Assembly (NCBI GenBank): GCA_023386315.1
Contig: JAEWJZ010000017.1
Span: forward strand, 62,001 to 126,000
Source of the DNA: Bacillota bacterium
Lineage (GTDB): Bacteria > Bacillota > Clostridia > Lachnospirales > Lachnospiraceae
Direction: 5' to 3'
DNA length: 64,000 nucleotides
How positions within the stretch are numbered: position 1 is the first letter of the stretch; each line of letters starts with the position of its first letter. This document shows positions 23,658 to 32,092 of the stretch, one piece after another. Under the pieces are notes generated by a model. It saw nothing but the letters and a program-made list of their open reading frames with translations. It searched no databases and was not told where the DNA came from. The translations under genes were made by a program, and so were the position numbers.

Positions 23658-23993
23658 CTATGAGAAAACAGTCTGAATCAATATCATGTAAATTACCGTA
23701 CCTCCCCCTATACTGAGCAGGGAATTTCCCTTCCATGCATGCAGTGCCGCAATAGCTCCTATGGAAAGCAGCTCCGGCAGGCCATAGGGACGGACTGTAA
23801 AAGAAACTTCCCTTAAACAGTAGACCACCAATAGGCCAATGGTGGCATAAGGCAGCGTATTGCTTAGATAAGTTACATATTTTGGCGTTTTCTTTCCTGC
23901 CGGAAATAAAAAGAAAGGCAGAAACCGGGTGATCACCGTCGCCAGTATCATAGCCAGAGTGATCAGGGCATAATTTATGAAATTCTGTTTCAA
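23658..23993 (-). CDS. azlD: AzlD family membrane protein (branched-chain amino acid export)
   Basis: A 111-residue integral membrane protein with about four helices. It contains the family segments ITRFLPFFLF, VTYLSNTLPYATIGLLVVYCL and LLSIGAIAALHAWKGNSLLSIGGGTVIYM. AzlD is the small partner of AzlC; together they form an exporter of branched-chain amino acids and analogues such as 4-azaleucine. Its ATG overlaps the azlC stop by four bases (ATGA), implying coupled translation. A strong terminator follows. Confidence 0.9.
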   Translation of the reverse strand: MKQNFINYALITLAMILATVITRFLPFFLFPAGKKTPKYVTYLSNTLPYATIGLLVVYCLREVSFTVRPYGLPELLSIGAIAALHAWKGNSLLSIGGGTVIYMILIQTVFS

Positions 23994-24700
23994 GTCTGTT
24001 CCTCCTTATCTTTTCTTTTCACATAGCCGATGGTAATGACAGAAATAATCATCAGCATGGCAGGTACAATAAAAACATCCTTTCCAAAAAGCAAAATACA
24101 TAAAATAGAAGAAAAAATCCCGATGCACGCTGCCCGGCGGCCTTTGCCGGACTTCCACTGATCGATAAAAATCACTGTAAAAAGGGCGGTCAGGGCAAAA
24201 TCCATTCCAGCAGTATCAAAACGGATCATGGTTCCTGCAACCGCCCCCGCCAGTGTCCCTGCCACCCAGTACAGCTGGTCCAGAAAAGATATAAAAAAGT
24301 AAACCCAGTATCTTGGCAGATGATCCGGAACTTCTTCGCTGCAAAGAACAGAAAATGTCTCATCTGTTAAAGAAAATATCAGATAAGGTTTCAATTTACC
24401 CGACTCTTTTAACCGGTCAAGCATGGACAGTCCGTAAAACAAATGCCTTGCATTGAGCATCAGAGACATTAACAGAGCGTACCACGGATTTACCACAGCG
24501 GCAAAAAACGTAATTCCAAGGTACTGCAGGCTTCCCGCATATACAAACACACTCCAGATGAGTGCCCAGAAAATGCCAAATCCGTTCACTCTCATTAGTA
24601 TTCCATAAGCTGCGCCTAAGACCAGATACCCCGCCATAACAGGCACTGTTTTGGGGAAAGCATATTTCAATGCTTCCATTCTTTTGAATTGTTTTTCCAT
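23990..24700 (-). CDS. azlC: AzlC family branched-chain amino acid exporter subunit
   Basis: A 236-residue membrane protein with the AzlC core: PKTVPVMAGYLVLGAAYGILM at the start, VFVYAGSLQYLGITFFAA, then LMLNARHLFYGLSMLDRLK, which is highly conserved in the family, and SLTDETFSVL. Seven to eight helices are visible. It forms the large subunit of the AzlCD exporter with the overlapping downstream gene. No Lrp-type regulator is adjacent; transcription presumably begins in the 100-base gap shared with the divergent radical SAM gene. Confidence 0.92.
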   Translation of the reverse strand: MEKQFKRMEALKYAFPKTVPVMAGYLVLGAAYGILMRVNGFGIFWALIWSVFVYAGSLQYLGITFFAAVVNPWYALLMSLMLNARHLFYGLSMLDRLKESGKLKPYLIFSLTDETFSVLCSEEVPDHLPRYWVYFFISFLDQLYWVAGTLAGAVAGTMIRFDTAGMDFALTALFTVIFIDQWKSGKGRRAACIGIFSSILCILLFGKDVFIVPAMLMIISVITIGYVKRKDKEEQT

Positions 24701-24801
24701 CGTCTTCTTCCTGTCATTTATGATTGCCTTTTCCCGGCAAATTTTTTATTATATAAAGTACCTCAATTAAATTAATTTGTCAATAACAGGAGTATAATCT
24801 T

Positions 24802-25716
24802 ATGAACTTTGACTATATGTATGATTCATGCAGTCTCTGTCCCAGAAACTGTAAAGTTAACCGCCATCAGACCGTGGGATACTGCGGCTGTACAGATACT
24901 GTGATGGCGGCCCGGGCGGCTCTCCATCACTGGGAGGAGCCCTGTATCAGCGGAAGCCGTGGAAGCGGAACTGTCTTCTTCTCCGGCTGTACACTGCGCT
25001 GCTGCTTCTGCCAGAACTATTCCATCAGCCAGGAAAATTTCGGAAGCGAACTGACTCCAGAGAAGCTGTCTGTTATATTTTTAAGACTTCAGGATGAGGG
25101 GGCCCACAACATCAATCTGGTAACTGCCACGCAGTACCTTCCGTCTGTAATCAGGGCTCTTGATCTTGCAAAACCAAAGCTTGCCATCCCAGTGGTGTAC
25201 AACTGCGGCGGATATGAATCAGCAGAAGTAATCAAAGCACTTGACGGATACGTTGATATATGGCTTCCTGATTTAAAATACAAAAGCAGCACTCTTTCTT
25301 TAAGATACAGCAATGCAGCAGACTATTTTGAAAAGGCCTCGAAAGCCATCAGTCAGATGATCAATCAAACCGGAGCACCCAGATTTAACCCCTCCGGCGA
25401 GCTGATGGAAAAAGGCGTTATCATACGCCACATGGTTCTTCCCGGAGCAAAAGAGGATTCCATGGCTCTTCTTGCCTGGATTAAAGAGGAGTTGCCTGAT
25501 GGAATGTACTATATCAGCCTGTTAAGCCAGTATACTCCCTTTTACAAAAGTGCTCTGTATCCGGAAATCAACCGCAGAATCACTTCATATGAGTATAATA
25601 AGGTCCTTAACAAAGCCATCGAGCTGGATCTTATACAGGGATTTATGCAGGAAAAAAGCAGTGCAAAAGAAGAATATACACCTCCTTTTGATTTAGAAGG
25701 GATTATAACTGATTAA
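24802..25716 (+). CDS. Radical SAM protein, PflX-like (COG1313 type)
   Basis: A 304-residue iron-sulfur enzyme. The radical SAM cluster motif is CTLRCCFCQNY (CxxxCxxC, about residues 68-75), following GTVFFSG. A second cysteine-rich stretch at the N-terminus (YDSCSLCPRNCKVNRHQTVGYCGC) is typical of the PflX group related to pyruvate formate-lyase activase and suggests an extra metal site. Later blocks include TATQYLPSVIRAL, VYNCGGYESAEVI, DGYVDIWLPDLKY and VIIRHMVLPGA. The substrate of this group is not established to my knowledge. It stands alone, divergent from azlC, with its own terminator. Confidence 0.88.
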   Translation: MNFDYMYDSCSLCPRNCKVNRHQTVGYCGCTDTVMAARAALHHWEEPCISGSRGSGTVFFSGCTLRCCFCQNYSISQENFGSELTPEKLSVIFLRLQDEGAHNINLVTATQYLPSVIRALDLAKPKLAIPVVYNCGGYESAEVIKALDGYVDIWLPDLKYKSSTLSLRYSNAADYFEKASKAISQMINQTGAPRFNPSGELMEKGVIIRHMVLPGAKEDSMALLAWIKEELPDGMYYISLLSQYTPFYKSALYPEINRRITSYEYNKVLNKAIELDLIQGFMQEKSSAKEEYTPPFDLEGIITD

Positions 25717-25722
25717 AAACGG

Positions 25723-25768
25723 ATAGAAAGGGATATCGACTGTATACATCATCGATATCCCTTTCTAT
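25723..25768 (+). terminator. Terminator of the PflX-like gene
   Basis: ATAGAAAGGGATATCGA and its exact reverse complement form a 17-bp stem with a 12-base loop, starting seven bases after the stop. The tail (ATTATCT) is only moderately T-rich. Confidence 0.75.
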
Positions 25769-25769
25769 A

Positions 25770-26270
25770 TTATCTCGTCCATTGGAATTGATACCTCTTT
25801 TCTGTCTCATGTTCCCTTACAAGTTGCGTATGTATCAACATGATCTATATAAATTTTTTACGCTCTCCGTTGCTATAACCAGTTTTTGTGGAACCATCTT
25901 TTGTTCGGTTATTCATCAGATTACGAATCACTGACTTCTTCTTTCCATAGGATTCGTGTCCACTGGTCTTTCACATCGGTAGATTGTGGGGGCCTTTGTT
26001 TCATTCTTTTAAATGAAACGAATCTGCTCTTTCTGGTGGACCGTACCTCCTTTCGTCAGATTTCCCTCTTCTTTGTAACTTTGGTTTCCCTTTGTTATGT
26101 CATAATTATAGCGTACAGCCTCGTATTTGTCAATATATATTTATTTATTTTATAATTAAATTGTTAACTTTGAAATTGTTTATATTTATTTAGAATTTAT
26201 ATATATTATTTTATTTAATAACAGAATATATTTTTATTAGATTAATACAATAATTGATACTTTCTGTCGA
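25770..26270. other. 500-base intergenic stretch with structured elements, no recognised gene
   Basis: This gap lies between the convergent PflX-like gene and the second chemotaxis receptor. From about 25915 to 26045 the base composition is mixed and there are several inverted repeats: ACGAATC (25924-25930) with GATTCGT (25950-25956), GTTTCATT with AATGAAAC (25998-26019), and an outer imperfect pair GTCCACTGG (about 25957) with CTGGTGGAC (about 26034). From 26100 to 26270 the sequence is almost pure A+T. A plus-strand open frame at 25886-26155 has no ribosome site and an implausible composition. It may hold a small structured RNA or a decayed element; neither is recognised. Confidence 0.35.
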
Positions 26271-26274
26271 AAAA

Positions 26275-26319
26275 AGAGATGCGCAGAGTGATATAAAAAC
26301 CATCACTCTGCGCATCTCT
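26275..26319 (-). terminator. Terminator of the chemotaxis receptor gene at 26324
   Basis: AGAGATGCGCAGAGTGA and TCACTCTGCGCATCTCT form a perfect 17-bp stem with an 11-base loop, and the minus strand continues with six Ts. It lies four bases after the receptor stop. Confidence 0.9.
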
Positions 26320-26323
26320 CCTA

Positions 26324-28480
26324 TTATGTTCTTAAACGGAACCGTTCCACCAGCTCACGCAACAGCTGGGCCTGTCTGGAAAGCTCCTGACTGGAAACCG
26401 CACTTTCTTCTGCTGTGGCGGAATTGTTGCGGACAGCCAGTGAGATCCGGTCAAGCTCCTTTGTTATCTCTTCCACCGCTCTGGCTTCTTTTCCTGCTGC
26501 TGCAGAAATGGAATCTACCGCTTCTACTGCCATGGCTGAGTCCTCTAATACCTTCATCATGGACTGAACCGTTTCATCAAGAAGGCTGTTTCCATTCTCA
26601 ACGGCTGATATGGAGCTCTGGATCAGATCCGTTGTGTTCTTCGCCGCCTCTGAACTTTTAGCAGCCAGGTTTCTCACTTCACCCGCAACCACTGCAAAGC
26701 CCTTTCCAAATTCTCCGGCTCTGGCGGCTTCAATGGCTGCGTTCAAAGCCAGAATATTAGTCTGGAATGCAATATCTTCTATTACCTTAATAATCTTTTC
26801 GATCTCACCGGAGGAAACACGTATCTCATCCATTGCCTTTGATAAATTCTGCATGGACATGTCACAGTTTACCACTTCTGTTCCGGTCTGCTGAACCTGT
26901 GCAGAAACATCTCCTGCTTTTTCTGCCAGCTTCTTAATATTCCCTGAAACATGATTAACGGAGTCAGACAGCAGCTCAATGGTTTTCTCCTGAGTATCCG
27001 CCCCATCCGCCAAAGCCTTGGACCCTTCAGCCACCTGGCCTGAACTTGCCGCTACCTGACCAGACGACTGATTTACTTCATACATAACTGCATTTAAATT
27101 TAAAGTAATTTTTTTAACGGCCTCTTCCAGTTTATAGAAATCTCCGGAAAGACCCATATCTGCATCCAAATCCAGATGATTATCTGCGATCTCATGAAGT
27201 GCCAGGGATATCCGGTCTATAATTGTTTTTAAATTAGACGACATCCGTTCAAAAGATTTCGCCGTCTGACCGATCTCGTCTCCGGAATCCACTCCGGAGA
27301 ACCCGCTTAAATTACCATCTGCGATCTGCTCAGCTGCTGCCGATAATTTATGTAATGGTTTTAACTGTTTTTTAATAACGACAGTGATCATAAACAGGAT
27401 CATAATCATGGCTGCTACTGATATGACTGTCATCAGAGTAGCCATACGTTCCGCTTCCCGGTTCATATCGCCGGCATTCACCGCAGTAACCGAATACCAG
27501 ACAGAACCATTTAACTGAATCGGTTCAAAAAAGTAATACACTTCTCCTTTACTGTTCCCATCAATTACATGAAATGCCTCTCCGGTTGCAGTACCGGCTT
27601 TTATCCCATCCTTACAGGACTGGGCACTTACGTAATCGGAAACATTGGTTCCGGCAAGCCCTTTTCCTGTACTTTCCGATATGATTGTTCCGGCATCATT
27701 CAGAATGAAGGTAAACATACTGGGATAGGACGCTGCAGTTTTTACCTGGCTGAACCGGTCCAGTCCCACATCAACAGAAACCACGCAGAGTGTTCTGGAA
27801 TTGACAATTACCGGCACTGCCATGGTAATGATCATCTCACCATTTGATTCATAGGGTTCTGTAATAACCCGCGTTCCGGTCTCAAGAGCTTTCTGATAAT
27901 AATCTTTTGCGGAGTAATCTTCATAATTACCGCAGCTTGAAACGGTTCCATCCTGGCTTGAGTAAATGCCGTAGCTTCTGGCTGCAGAACTTAAACCATA
28001 CTGCTCGAACAGAATACTGACTCCCTTAATGTCCTCAGAATACATAACAGAAGCCCGAATGGTTGAAATCATATAATCCTCGATTCTCATACCATTTGTA
28101 TCCAGTGTTACCTTGTCAGATATCCGGCTTTTATAAAACGGCTCTGCCGTATTACCCGCCTTGATTCTAAGATCCAGCATCAGTTTTCTGTTTTCAGATG
28201 AATTTTCCAGATAATAAGTGATCCGGTTGGACACCTGTTGTGCCGTGTCAAAAATCTGCTGAATATCTTTACCATTTTCTGATGCAAGCGTTTTTAGTTC
28301 CCCGAAAGCCGACTGCTGCATCGCACGTTTTGTCATTCTGGATGTAATACCAATTAATATACCAAATACTACCACCAGCATGATCCCCGCCATGCATGCA
28401 ATCCTGGTTGAAAGATGGGTGAATTTTCCCCTGTTCTTTAACCTTATTTTTTTTAACTTTCCTAATCGCTTCCACATCAT
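26324..28480 (-). CDS. Methyl-accepting chemotaxis protein with Cache-type sensor
   Basis: A receptor of about 718 residues. The start is set at 28480 (MMWKRLGK), behind GAAGGGGGAC; the frame extends to 28504. A basic head precedes the first helix (IACMAGIMLVVVFGILIGI). The sensor domain (about residues 50-340) contains ISTIRASVMYSEDIKGVSILF and FTFILNDAGTIISES, a Cache pattern. A second helix (ATLMTVISVAAMIMILFMITVV), HAMP and the signalling hairpin ([37 protein letters not shown]) follow. It is a paralogue of the receptor at 21375 with a different sensor. It ends with a strong terminator and lies 142 bases downstream of the GH112 gene on the same strand, so it may sense a sugar or acid linked to that island. 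Confidence 0.93.
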   Translation of the reverse strand: MMWKRLGKLKKIRLKNRGKFTHLSTRIACMAGIMLVVVFGILIGITSRMTKRAMQQSAFGELKTLASENGKDIQQIFDTAQQVSNRITYYLENSSENRKLMLDLRIKAGNTAEPFYKSRISDKVTLDTNGMRIEDYMISTIRASVMYSEDIKGVSILFEQYGLSSAARSYGIYSSQDGTVSSCGNYEDYSAKDYYQKALETGTRVITEPYESNGEMIITMAVPVIVNSRTLCVVSVDVGLDRFSQVKTAASYPSMFTFILNDAGTIISESTGKGLAGTNVSDYVSAQSCKDGIKAGTATGEAFHVIDGNSKGEVYYFFEPIQLNGSVWYSVTAVNAGDMNREAERMATLMTVISVAAMIMILFMITVVIKKQLKPLHKLSAAAEQIADGNLSGFSGVDSGDEIGQTAKSFERMSSNLKTIIDRISLALHEIADNHLDLDADMGLSGDFYKLEEAVKKITLNLNAVMYEVNQSSGQVAASSGQVAEGSKALADGADTQEKTIELLSDSVNHVSGNIKKLAEKAGDVSAQVQQTGTEVVNCDMSMQNLSKAMDEIRVSSGEIEKIIKVIEDIAFQTNILALNAAIEAARAGEFGKGFAVVAGEVRNLAAKSSEAAKNTTDLIQSSISAVENGNSLLDETVQSMMKVLEDSAMAVEAVDSISAAAGKEARAVEEITKELDRISLAVRNNSATAEESAVSSQELSRQAQLLRELVERFRLRT

Positions 28481-28622
28481 CGCGTAGTCCCCCTTCCGCA
28501 GCATGTCTGTATGTCAACCAGATTATACCATATTTATACAACAATTGTAATGTTTTTTTGTTATTTTTCATAACAATTGACCAATTATTTTAAACCTGTT
28601 GTTCCATCTGGTTTACACGGCA

Positions 28623-30779
28623 TTATATTTCTTTAAATACGGTTTCATAGGGGGCCAATTCAGCTCTCACCACGGAAAAGTCGGTTTCTATGACGGCAGT
28701 CTGGGGATTTTCGCCGTTATTAATGATTACAAGTGTCCGGCAATCCGGATACCATGCACATTCCGTTTCCGGATTATCCGTTAAGTATTTCTGTTTCAGG
28801 CTCATTTTTCTGCTGTAAAGCATGAGATTCATCAGCATTCTTGTATTGGCATTGGAAAACTGAAAGCTGCTTAAATAAATTCCGGCTCCTGTTCCAAATT
28901 CGTGATAAGTGATTGCCGGCACCTGGTCTTCCTCAGACAGGACAGAGGTTTTCCGGTCTGTTAAGTATAATCCTTTTTTCCCTTTTATACATGCTCCATC
29001 CGGAATAACCCCGGGGATGGATTCTGTCTTGTATTCCATGCGCCCATGGCATACTTTAGAACCTGTATCCTGGTCAATTCCCAGTACCTGTGCCATACGA
29101 AAAAAAGTATGATAGCCGTCTGCTGCAGAGGGTTCATTAACTCCGATGAAAATCCCTCCCCTGTGGACAAAGCGGACCGTTTCTTCTAAAATGCCATCGT
29201 CTTTCCATCCATCTCCTCCGCTCCAGGCTGTACCGGACGCACCTGCATTTATGAGAACATCCACATGATTTAAAGCCCCGTTTTTAATATCTTCAAAGCT
29301 TAAAAACTCTACCTGCACAGGAAGCCCGGATAAAGCTTCGTTTATATGAATCAGATCATGCATATACGTTTCATGGAAATGTCCGGATAAGGTCCATGAT
29401 CTTAACTTTCCCCATGCATGGACAACCGCTGCCTTTATGGGAAGTGTATATACCTCACCATGTTCATGCAGTTCCTTAATCTGACGGAATTCACCGGCAA
29501 TAGTTTCTATACAGCTGCAAAAATCGGGATACTCCTCTACCAGGTGGAGATAACCGCCAAGACCGATCCGGTCAATCTTCTGGCGGATAATTGCACGCCG
29601 GACTCTGTTCCAGTACTCCAGCGCATCCTTTGTGGGGTTTCCTCCCGGAGCAAATGTGGGGGTACCGTTTAACCCCACTGGAAACAGATAGGGATGAAGT
29701 CTTAATTCATGGGTTTTTACAGGCACACCTGCACAAAGACGGGCCTCATAGCCGGAAAAAACACATTTGATAATTCCATCGAAACCAAACTCTTTAAAGC
29801 TGCTGTGATACGGCTCCAGACCGATCCAGCTGTCATCATAAAATACGCTGGCCTTTTTCCCAAAACTGTGAACCAGTTCTACCAGCTGTTTTCCATAATC
29901 CACCACAAAACGGTTTATAAATGCCATATAATCAAGCTGGCGTCTGCCTGGCGGCATGTGTGTTACGTGAAACTTCCCCTGGTTAATAAAATCCTCGGAT
30001 ACAAGGCAGTATCCATATTCCTTTTCAAACTCTTTCAGCGCTGCCGGGCTTACAGTAAAATCATAAGAGCCCCAGTCACTGAACAGATTCCGTTTTCGTT
30101 CACTGCTTCCCCACATCCACACAAAATTATAAAAAAGAGAAGTAAATCGTACCACAGTTGTGGCCGTGTGCTCCTCGCACCAGGTCTTAAGCCAGCTGTA
30201 TAAATAGTTTCTCGTCTCCTCATGCCTTGGATCCAGAGGCATTAAGTGCTCCTTTTCCCAGTGATTGGTGACATGATTATACATGGAGATCTCTTCCCAT
30301 ATCCGGTAAGCCAGAAAATTCACAGTATACTCATGAAAGGGACAGATTTCCATAATTGTTACTGACTGGACTTTGGAATCATAGCTCCAGGAGGAAGGGG
30401 ATATCTCCCGATTGGCCGTTCGGTCATAAACCTGCCAGTATTTTATGGATTCGGGACTTTCATTGACACAAAACTGGTCCTTATAAAAGTCTTCCATCAA
30501 AGGAATACTTAAGTGTCCCTCAGTTCCTGTTCTTGGTTCTGTAATCAAAAATGTCTGCTGAAGCTGCTCCGGATGGGCTTTCGCCCATTCATTATGGTCT
30601 CTGATCAGGCAGATGGTGGAATAAATTCCGTATCCCGCGTTTGTCAGCTCATCAGACAGTACGGTTCCGTCACTGTCTCGTATCATATCTGCTCCCCAGC
30701 GTCTGGCAAGCTGCAGGGTCAGTTCCTCATAGCCGGATTCTCCTGGAAGGGTAAAACTTCCTTTTTCTGTCTCTCTCAT
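28623..30779 (-). CDS. GH112 beta-galactoside phosphorylase, probably galactosyl-rhamnose type
   Basis: A 718-residue cytoplasmic phosphorylase of family GH112, which splits a beta-galactosyl disaccharide with phosphate to galactose-1-phosphate. From memory it aligns throughout with bifidobacterial lacto-N-biose phosphorylase (about 750 residues): GSFTLPGESGYEE, RDSDGT, HNEW, IPLMEDFY, HEYTVNFLAYRIWEEISMYNH, TVVRFTSLFYNF and YDDSWIGLEPY, where Asp316 matches the general acid. Family members act on Gal-beta-1,3-GlcNAc/GalNAc or on Gal-beta-1,4-rhamnose. The next gene upstream, overlapping by four bases, is a rhamnogalacturonan-acetylesterase-type enzyme, and the transporter is of the rhamnogalacturonan type. 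I therefore favour galactosyl-rhamnose phosphorylase (EC 2.4.1.247) over lacto-N-biose phosphorylase. Family certain, specificity inferred. Confidence 0.88.
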   Translation of the reverse strand: MRETEKGSFTLPGESGYEELTLQLARRWGADMIRDSDGTVLSDELTNAGYGIYSTICLIRDHNEWAKAHPEQLQQTFLITEPRTGTEGHLSIPLMEDFYKDQFCVNESPESIKYWQVYDRTANREISPSSWSYDSKVQSVTIMEICPFHEYTVNFLAYRIWEEISMYNHVTNHWEKEHLMPLDPRHEETRNYLYSWLKTWCEEHTATTVVRFTSLFYNFVWMWGSSERKRNLFSDWGSYDFTVSPAALKEFEKEYGYCLVSEDFINQGKFHVTHMPPGRRQLDYMAFINRFVVDYGKQLVELVHSFGKKASVFYDDSWIGLEPYHSSFKEFGFDGIIKCVFSGYEARLCAGVPVKTHELRLHPYLFPVGLNGTPTFAPGGNPTKDALEYWNRVRRAIIRQKIDRIGLGGYLHLVEEYPDFCSCIETIAGEFRQIKELHEHGEVYTLPIKAAVVHAWGKLRSWTLSGHFHETYMHDLIHINEALSGLPVQVEFLSFEDIKNGALNHVDVLINAGASGTAWSGGDGWKDDGILEETVRFVHRGGIFIGVNEPSAADGYHTFFRMAQVLGIDQDTGSKVCHGRMEYKTESIPGVIPDGACIKGKKGLYLTDRKTSVLSEEDQVPAITYHEFGTGAGIYLSSFQFSNANTRMLMNLMLYSRKMSLKQKYLTDNPETECAWYPDCRTLVIINNGENPQTAVIETDFSVVRAELAPYETVFKEI

Positions 30780-32011
30780 AAATGTTCTCCTTTATCTATT
30801 GATAACCGGACATTCTCTTTTGGAGGTTCCCATTCAGCAACCTCCTTCCTGTCCGGTGATATCACACCGGCATCGGACAGGCCTTTCCATACAAAGTCAG
30901 CCATCTTCCATGCGCCATAATCATTGGTATGAGTATAATCGGAGGGATAAAACCAGCGCCCGGATTCCTCAAGTCCATGCTCTTTTAAAAACTCCATACT
31001 CATTTCATGCAGATCCACAACAGGAACCCCCATGCTTTCTGAAAGTTTCATAACCTCCCACGCATATTCTTTTAAAAGATCATGATAGAATTTACCATTT
31101 TCCAGCCAGCTGTTTCTGGCCAGTGGCGTGACCAATACGGGAATGGCTCCTTTATCCCGTATTTCTAAAATATACTGAATCAGGTTATTCCGGTAGCCTT
31201 CCTCTGCTTTTAAGTGATCAACTTTCTGGTCATTATGGCCAAACTGAAACAAACAGACATCTCCGTCACTGATTTGTTCCATGAGAATTTCATAATGCCC
31301 CTCTGACCGGAAGCTTTCTGTGGTCAGGCCGGAATGGGCATGATTGGAAACTGCAAAATTACCGTTTAAAAAGGCAGGAAGCATCTGACCCCAGCCCCCA
31401 TAGCTCTCTGAAGGATTATAAGGATATTGGGCATTCTGATCCGTCACCGTAGAATCACCGGCAAGATACAAAGTTTTCCCATTCCATTTTTCAATAGTAA
31501 GCGTTTTTAAACGGACCGAGCGGCTGATTACTGTTACTTTAACTGACTCATCCCGATAACGTCCGGTCTCTCCTCTTGGTATAAAATCGCTGACGGAGAC
31601 TGGAAAAGATCCGCTCCATTCTTCCTGAGCCCTTAAACTCCCCCGCCAGACTAACTGCCTCCTTCCGGCAAATAAAAGGACCTCTTTCTCTTCTTCCTTT
31701 GCAAAAAGAGTAATGGTCATGAGGTAACTTCCCTGGTCCCCTATATCCGCCTGAAAGGATAAGGGAATTAACATGGACTTAGAATCCACATAACAGCCCC
31801 GGTCATCCTGACTTACTGTTATCTCCTGCTGAAACTCAGGACCGGGAATGAAGCCGGTATTCAGTTCCGGCAGGCTGCACGTATGGGACGACTTATGAGA
31901 CTTCTCCGTGAAAAAGCCATAGCCTTTGCCGGATTCATAATACCGGGATGGTTTCACATTGATTTCCTTTTCCTTCACAGCCTCTGTCTGATAAAAAACA
32001 TATTTTGTCAT
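30776..32011 (-). CDS. SGNH/GDSL esterase, CE12 rhamnogalacturonan acetylesterase type
   Basis: A 411-residue protein without a signal peptide, hence cytoplasmic. The C-terminal catalytic domain (about residues 178-395) carries block I, TLYLAGDSTVTDQ (nucleophile Ser187), then GWGQMLPAFL, the block III-like GHNDQK (about 258) and the Asp/His end SDYTHTNDYGAWKMAD. GDSTV with GWG and this ending is the pattern of CE12 rhamnogalacturonan acetylesterases such as B. subtilis YesT and YesY. The N-terminal 170 residues look like an all-beta accessory domain. It would remove acetyl groups from imported rhamnogalacturonan fragments before the overlapping GH112 enzyme acts. The start at 32011 lacks an ideal ribosome site but has AAAGGGAG upstream. 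Confidence 0.85.
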   Translation of the reverse strand: MTKYVFYQTEAVKEKEINVKPSRYYESGKGYGFFTEKSHKSSHTCSLPELNTGFIPGPEFQQEITVSQDDRGCYVDSKSMLIPLSFQADIGDQGSYLMTITLFAKEEEKEVLLFAGRRQLVWRGSLRAQEEWSGSFPVSVSDFIPRGETGRYRDESVKVTVISRSVRLKTLTIEKWNGKTLYLAGDSTVTDQNAQYPYNPSESYGGWGQMLPAFLNGNFAVSNHAHSGLTTESFRSEGHYEILMEQISDGDVCLFQFGHNDQKVDHLKAEEGYRNNLIQYILEIRDKGAIPVLVTPLARNSWLENGKFYHDLLKEYAWEVMKLSESMGVPVVDLHEMSMEFLKEHGLEESGRWFYPSDYTHTNDYGAWKMADFVWKGLSDAGVISPDRKEVAEWEPPKENVRLSIDKGEHL

Positions 32012-32058
32012 GAAATACTCCCTTTTTTTATTAGAATGGATTACCTGCTTTTAAGAAA

Positions 32059-32085
32059 GGGCTGATGCCAGATCTGCAACAGCCC
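32059..32085 (-). terminator. Intercistronic hairpin after the oligosaccharide-binding protein gene
   Basis: GGGCTG and CAGCCC, with flanking pairs, enclose a 15-base loop; the minus strand continues CCTTTCTT. It sits eight bases after the binding-protein stop and before the esterase gene. It may act as a weak terminator or 3' stabiliser that keeps binding-protein expression above that of the enzymes. Confidence 0.4.
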
Positions 32086-32092
32086 CGTGTTC

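Noticed and set aside
25921..26004. 27-codon minus-strand frame in the same gap, with GGAGG upstream
   Set aside because: The GGAGG is about 40 bases from the ATG, too far to serve it; no hydrophobic helix or known peptide pattern.
25886..26155. Plus-strand 89-codon frame in the intergenic gap
   Set aside because: No ribosome site, unusual Ser/Phe/Leu-rich composition, and it runs into the A+T tract; better explained as chance.
28623..30779. GH112 protein as lacto-N-biose (milk/mucin sugar) phosphorylase
   Set aside because: Not excluded by sequence, but the overlapping CE12-type esterase and rhamnogalacturonan-type transporter make the galactosyl-rhamnose activity more likely; kept as the alternative.
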